Below, in pieces: positions 59,450 to 64,000 of a stretch of DNA of 64,000 nt. The notes under the pieces were generated by a model that searched no databases, had not been told where the DNA came from, and worked only from the letters and a program-made list of their open reading frames with translations. Every line of letters begins with the position of its first letter. Within the stretch, counting starts at the first letter, position 1. Position numbers and translations under genes: made by a program. The DNA is taken from NCBI GenBank assembly GCA_021234155.1, contig JAJEKV010000129.1, positions 1,655,963-1,719,962 of the forward strand. Reading direction: 5' to 3'. This DNA is from Isoetes taiwanensis. Its lineage: Eukaryota > Streptophyta > Lycopodiopsida > Isoetales > Isoetaceae.

Positions 59450-60160
59450 ATCGCATGCACGGTGGTGATCCCGAGGAGGAATCATCACCACATATCCGAA
59501 CCGGGCGGGACGGCATGGTCCCACGCCCACCTGCAGGTGATCCCAGGGGGGATAACGCTGCTGATATCGGACCGCCGATATCACCGCGGCGTGGTGATCC
59601 CCGAGGAGGAATCACACCGAGCATCGAACCCGGCGGGCGCATGGTCCCACGCCCACGGTGGTGATCCCGAGGGATAACGCCGGAGACGGATATCGACATA
59701 TCGCCCCACGCCTGGCTCTGGTGATCCCCTGAGGATAACGGGATAACGCGGGCTGATATCGACCACCGAGGCATCACCGACAGGCCACCGATCCCCGAGG
59801 AGGGGAATCACGACCAAAATCGATGATCCCGAGGTCGGATTCCACGCACGATTTCGCATCAAGTATCACACCGCGTGACGGTGATCCCGAGGCCGGGATC
59901 TCCATGGTCGATTTCGCACCGCATCGCCCACGGCTTGGGATCTTGAGGTCGATCACAAGATGGTGATCCCGGAGGCGGGAACACCACGGACGGCCCGGAT
60001 GCGCGGGCGACGGGCCCAGATTTCCGCAAGTCGCCCCGCGGTGTCAAGCATGGTGAAACAGGGGGTCCTGAAACGATTCCCGTCGAGCCCCTGGTGGTGA
60101 TACCTGAGGCTGGTATTTTTCCTCCCGATTCCCAAAACCAGGGTAAGACTATCCTGAGCC
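59450..60160. repeat. Right terminal inverted repeat of the MULE
   Basis: This is the reverse complement of the left TIR, with small indels. It carries the palindromic gatatcggaccgccgatatc at 59563-59582, repeats of cgaggaggaatcac and ggtggtgatcccgagg, and a cccacgcccac motif at 59520 and 59650. Confidence 0.85.
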
Positions 60161-60170
60161 GCTTCGTGGT
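60161..60170. repeat. 10-bp target-site duplication, right
   Basis: gcttcgtggt is an exact copy of 51289-51298. It continues into ggctacaagcttttgctttg, the original flank. Confidence 0.92.
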
Positions 60171-62980
60171 GGCTACAAGCTTTTGCTTTGGAAGCAATCC
60201 CTCAGCTATACTACTCTATGCATTTACTGGATCCTGCCTATGCATTTGCCGGATCCTCGTTAGTTGTCCCAGTGATGCCAACTTGAAAGAGGAAAAAAAA
60301 AAGCTGCGAAACGGTGCTAAAAAGCCGCGGTGTCTTTGTCCGACCACGATCTTTTTTGTCCGTCCGAAATTTATTTTTACCGATCGGCCCCGCCTGAAAT
60401 TATTGTGCGAAGACACTATCTATCGCTAAGCTAATCCTTTCAAGATAAGCAGCTATGGTGGGCTCTTCCCCGATTTGGATCATGATTAGGTCGAAGAGTA
60501 GCTGACCTCGCTTACTTGCCCTCCCAAGTGGCATTTGTTTTTCACGCATGTCCGGATATGGAATTGGAGCTTCTTTTTCTTATGGATCGACATTTAGGAA
60601 GTACTTCGATTCCATGTTGTATCATGTTTTACATTATCAAATTCTTAGCTTCGGTTTGTATTGGACATTCAAATGACTTCACCATTTGTCAATGTTGGGC
60701 GATCCTTCATCATACAATGGAGGACTATAATTTGGAGTTGGATTTGGTTGGGAACAGTCCTCGAAGCCACCATACGTAGAAGAGTGACTCTGAGTTTTAA
60801 AAATCCATCTTTTTAAATTTTCCCCAAATATCCCCTCTTTCCAAGAGGACAATCCATCGTAACACCAAGAAAAGAGCTCCAAGGGACCCCTTAGCACCCA
60901 TTTCCATTCCAACTCATCCCAAGAGTTTTATAAGGTATTCTAGCCCATGAGGCTATTACCTCGTTGATCCATGCGGCCTTCTTTTTTCTGTAGAAAGAAC
61001 CCGATGAAGAAATGACCCGTTTGGGTTCCAAGTTTGAAAAGATGAGGAGCTTAGACAAATTTTATAGATTTTAAAGCCGTTTTCTCATGAGAAATGTAAA
61101 TGTTAGCAATCGACAACGATGGCAATGTGATGCTCAATGGTAGCTTAATAAAGAATGGCTCGCATTTAGGCTTAATGGGCCAAGGATTGGTTATGGGGTG
61201 GAAAAGAAGATGGATTATATCAGCCCATCTTGCATGGACAGCAAGCAAGCGTAAAAAATACCTAAATGTAGATAGACGTAAATCATTGCAAGTCCGAGAC
61301 AATTGAGGTTCCCCAACCCAACTCAAGACCCGAGGAATTGGAGGCATTACAAGAGAAATATTTTCACTTGGAAAGTATGTTGGACCATATGATACTTTGG
61401 ATAAGCGGTATTGGGTACTTCCGTTATTTCGTTATTTGGTAAAATGGATAGTAAATTTGCCAAAGGTCATTAGAGGCAAATCGGTGGTTGTACTTTTTTC
61501 ATGAATTATCCATGACAGAAGCCCTTTGTCAATGTTGGAATTGGCGGAGGAAAAAAAGTCTGGGGCAAAGGTCTCTCGCCATTATATTAAATATGAGTGG
61601 AGGACTCACGAGTGTAATCCTAAAAGAAGGGCATTTCCTGACCGAGGTAAAAGCGCTTCTAGTTGGCGAGGTCAAAGAAGAGCAGATGTTGTGGTGGATG
61701 GCTCTTCAAATTGCGGTTTCATGGATTGGTAAGCTCTTTTCTCCCTTTTATTGATTTTCCTACATTCCTACCTTGCAAATATGCCATCAAATCTTTTAAA
61801 AATTTGTTTTATTACATATAGATACACAAATTTGCTTATTTATCCCTTAAACCATGTTAGATGGGTGTTGTTACAAATGAATGTATTTATGCCGCTTTTT
61901 TGCGTAAAAATATTTTTATCATATAGAAAGGGAAGAAACCGAATTGGGTAATAGAGAATAGAAAAGAGTATTTTGATCACTCTAAACGTATGCTAAGGAA
62001 AGTGGCAACTTTTAGTATTTCTATCCAGATTCAAGTGAAGCAATGGCAAGAATGGAGTAGGCAGAGGGCATAACTTTACCATCCAAGTTTCACACATTGT
62101 TGGTCTTTTCCGTGAATGATAAGATAGCTTCAAAGAAATGAACTAGAGCTAATTAACAATCCTAATGAGCAGAGAAGGAAGATGGCACCTGATGCATGAT
62201 CAAACCACGAGCGATATGGGATTAGAACCAGAGGGTATGCTCTTTGCATCTTTGAGCAAAATAAATCCCGGAAGGGTCACCGAGTATGCTTTATGCAGCT
62301 CTTCCTGACTTTCGTCGACAGGGGTGGTATAGCCGGAACTATGACCATGCTTTGGGAAAACTTGAAAGGGGTAAAGAGGTTCTTGAAAAGACGATTACAA
62401 AGCTACTAAATTGGAAGGTCTTGATTCGGTGGAGATACTAGAAGAGATGCAGCCATTTACTAAACTTTTAGGTTCTCCTAAGCAAAGCAATAATGTTACC
62501 TTTAGTAGAGCAAAAATGGAATTGCTGATTGTTTATTTGCTTCCCTTTCTTTATACCAAGTTCTAAGTACCTATGCCTTTTGAAGCGGCATCAAGTCCAC
62601 TATTAGCGCCGCTTCTAAAGATTTGCACATCACATCATCAACTAGGCTAGCCACCTTTTTTTACAAACGTCGAAGCTTTTTGTTCTCGCGGACTCAGTGC
62701 ACCTTCATTTTTCTAAGCTTGATTAAGCCGTTAAAGCATGACCCTTTGAATTGCCTTGAGGCGGCGGCAGCGAAGCCGGATTCGCCCCAAAAGCAAAGCT
62801 TTTTTAGCAACAACAAGAGGGAAGGGCCGAAACTATGTTTTTTTTTTTTTTTTTTCCCCTCTTTTTTCCACAAAGTTTTTTTAAGTCTCTTTTTGCACGA
62901 AAGTGCTATTATATATCTATTTCCTGGCCAGGTACAAGGTCATGCTCTCTCCACATTGCACTATACTACGCCTACTTTGC
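60171..62980. other. Flank beyond the MULE, no gene recognised
   Basis: It contains several short coding-like stretches on the plus strand: one near 60180-60300 (WLQAFALEAIPQLYYSMHLL), one near 61527-61735 (ELAEEKKSGAKVSRHYIKYE, then a stop after CGFMDW), and one near 62290-62480 (LPDFRRQGWYSRNYDHALGK and ERGKEVLEKTITKLLNWKV). None is recognised, and all are bounded by stops or shifts. A long T-run lies at 62838-62856. They may be gene or retroelement fragments. Confidence 0.3.
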
Positions 62981-62984
62981 GTTG

Positions 62985-63410
62985 TATAGATTCAGAAAAA
63001 CTCTTTGTTTGATGTATTAGCCTAAAAAGCCATGAACAAGAATAACAAAATTGCTCCATCTTCTTTGCAGCATGAAGTGCAAACATGAAGCTCTTTTTCT
63101 AGGGCTAAGATTATTTAGAAAATTCTTTACTAGATTCTAGATTATGACACATTCTCTAAGAAAATACCAAGATATTTATAGATTCAGAAAAACTCTTTGT
63201 TTGATGTGTATTAGCCTAAAAAGCCATGAACAAGAATAACAAAATTGCTCCATCTTCTTTGCAGCATGAAGTGCAAACATGAAGCTCTTTTTCTAGGGCT
63301 AAGATTATTTTGAAAATTCTTTACTCTTTTTCTAGGGCTAAGATTATTGAGAAAATTCTTTACTAGATTCTAGATTATGACACATTCTCTAAGAAAAATA
63401 CCAAAGATAT
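62985..63410. repeat. Tandem duplication of about 193-232 bp
   Basis: The segment from tagattcagaaaaactctttg (62985) to aaataccaagatat (63176) is repeated from 63179 to about 63410. In the second unit the stretch ctctttttctagggctaaga is itself doubled (near 63283 and 63325). No coding content is seen. Confidence 0.9.
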
Positions 63411-64000
63411 TGAGATTTATTATACCTTCCGTATAGGGGTGAACTTTAACATCGACATTACAATGTCAATATGCGGATAGATATTTATATTACAATAATA
63501 AGTTTTTAGGCCCATGAAGCATCTCCTAGGGTTATTTATACCATGGTGGACACATATAGCAACAATAAATTTTGAGCTCGGCTTAATCTACAATTTCCTA
63601 GAGTTATTTAGTCTATGGGGAACTTTGCCCTATAGCATCTTGGCTTTTAGAGTGCTAACTAACCCGTGCTTGAAATTATACCATTGAACTTAATTCATAA
63701 TAAACCCACTAACTATTATTAGTGGCATGCATGATCTTGTGTTCATGGTGATCATGGCATGATGCTCGGACCATTGAATACAGGGTGTTCCCCGTCCCGT
63801 GTTCATATTCCACTGGCTATCATTGCATGGCATGTTTGAAAAATATATATACAAGAAATTTAATGCGTTCTATGGTGCGTGTTCCAATTTTAGCATGTTC
63901 TTCTGATTACCAAGGCCCTGTCGTTGCTCCTAGGTAACCAATGATTCTACCGAGATTCTCTTGTGATTCCTCTATATTCTTCAAATATTCTATGTACTAT
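63411..64000. other. AT-rich end of the window, nothing recognised
   Basis: There are only short frames and no conserved motif. A loosely repeated phrase ctaggg/agagttattta-tatggtgga/gg is seen near 63527 and 63598. Confidence 0.5.

Larger units (their letters stand above)
51299..60160. mobile_element. Full-length Mutator-like element (MULE), KAONASHI-like, 8.86 kb
   Basis: The left end starts ggctcagatagtctttaccc and the right end is its near-exact reverse complement, finishing gactatcctgagcc. Both TIRs are about 0.7 kb and both are followed outward by the same 10-bp sequence. Inside are, in order, a plus-strand MURA-like transposase, an (aatggta)-like tract, a tandem array of about 135-bp units, a short array, and a minus-strand gene with a possible Ulp1-type protease exon. 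This arrangement resembles the KAONASHI MULEs of plants that carry an Ulp1-like gene beside the transposase. Many frame breaks suggest decay or consensus error. Perfect TSDs argue for a fairly recent insertion. Confidence 0.9.

Noticed and set aside
60171-62980. Possible organellar (mitochondrial) insertion because of isolated coding-like blocks
   Set aside because: No organellar gene could be recognised in any frame.

Overview
This is nuclear DNA of a land plant. The plant-specific PRONE RopGEF, the RGLG copine/RING ligase family, a GONST4-type GDP-fucose transporter, GT-AG introns and abundant LINE, CACTA-like and Mutator-like (MULE) sequence all point that way. Species or clade cannot be read from the sequence. 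Nothing looks bacterial, viral or organellar.

Layout. 1-959 is a repeat-rich flank with a 56-bp tandem duplication and a 30-bp perfect inverted repeat. 960-25527 and 25540-50605 are two head-to-tail copies of one segment of about 24.6-25.1 kb, separated by 12 bp. Each copy carries, in order, a RopGEF gene (minus), a decayed LINE with a zf-RVT domain (minus), a CACTA-like subterminal repeat block, an unidentified gene interrupted in an exon by a 3'-truncated retroelement with a 17-bp target duplication, a single-exon GDP-fucose transporter gene (minus), an unidentified plus-strand coding segment, a LINE reverse transcriptase (minus) and an RGLG-type gene that ends before its RING domain (minus). 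The copies differ by many small indels, heavily concentrated at CTG and CAG trinucleotides. These differences break frames in copy 2 that are open in copy 1, and sometimes the reverse, so much of the difference looks like consensus error at methylated CHG sites rather than evolution.

50606-51288 is the upstream region of the second RGLG copy. 51289-60170 is a full-length 8.9-kb MULE with matching terminal inverted repeats of about 0.7 kb, a perfect 10-bp target-site duplication, a frameshifted MURA-like transposase with a SWIM zinc finger, a minus-strand gene with a possible Ulp1-like cysteine-protease exon (as in KAONASHI-type MULEs), and an internal array of nine units of about 135 bp, each holding an inverted repeat related to the TIR motifs. 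60171-64000 is low in recognisable genes and ends with a locally duplicated segment.

The host genes are not an operon. They are independent eukaryotic genes: Rho-of-plants GTPase activation, Golgi GDP-fucose import and ubiquitin ligation. The main interest is the structure: the tandem duplication, its CHG-linked discrepancies, and the MULE with its internal hairpin array.
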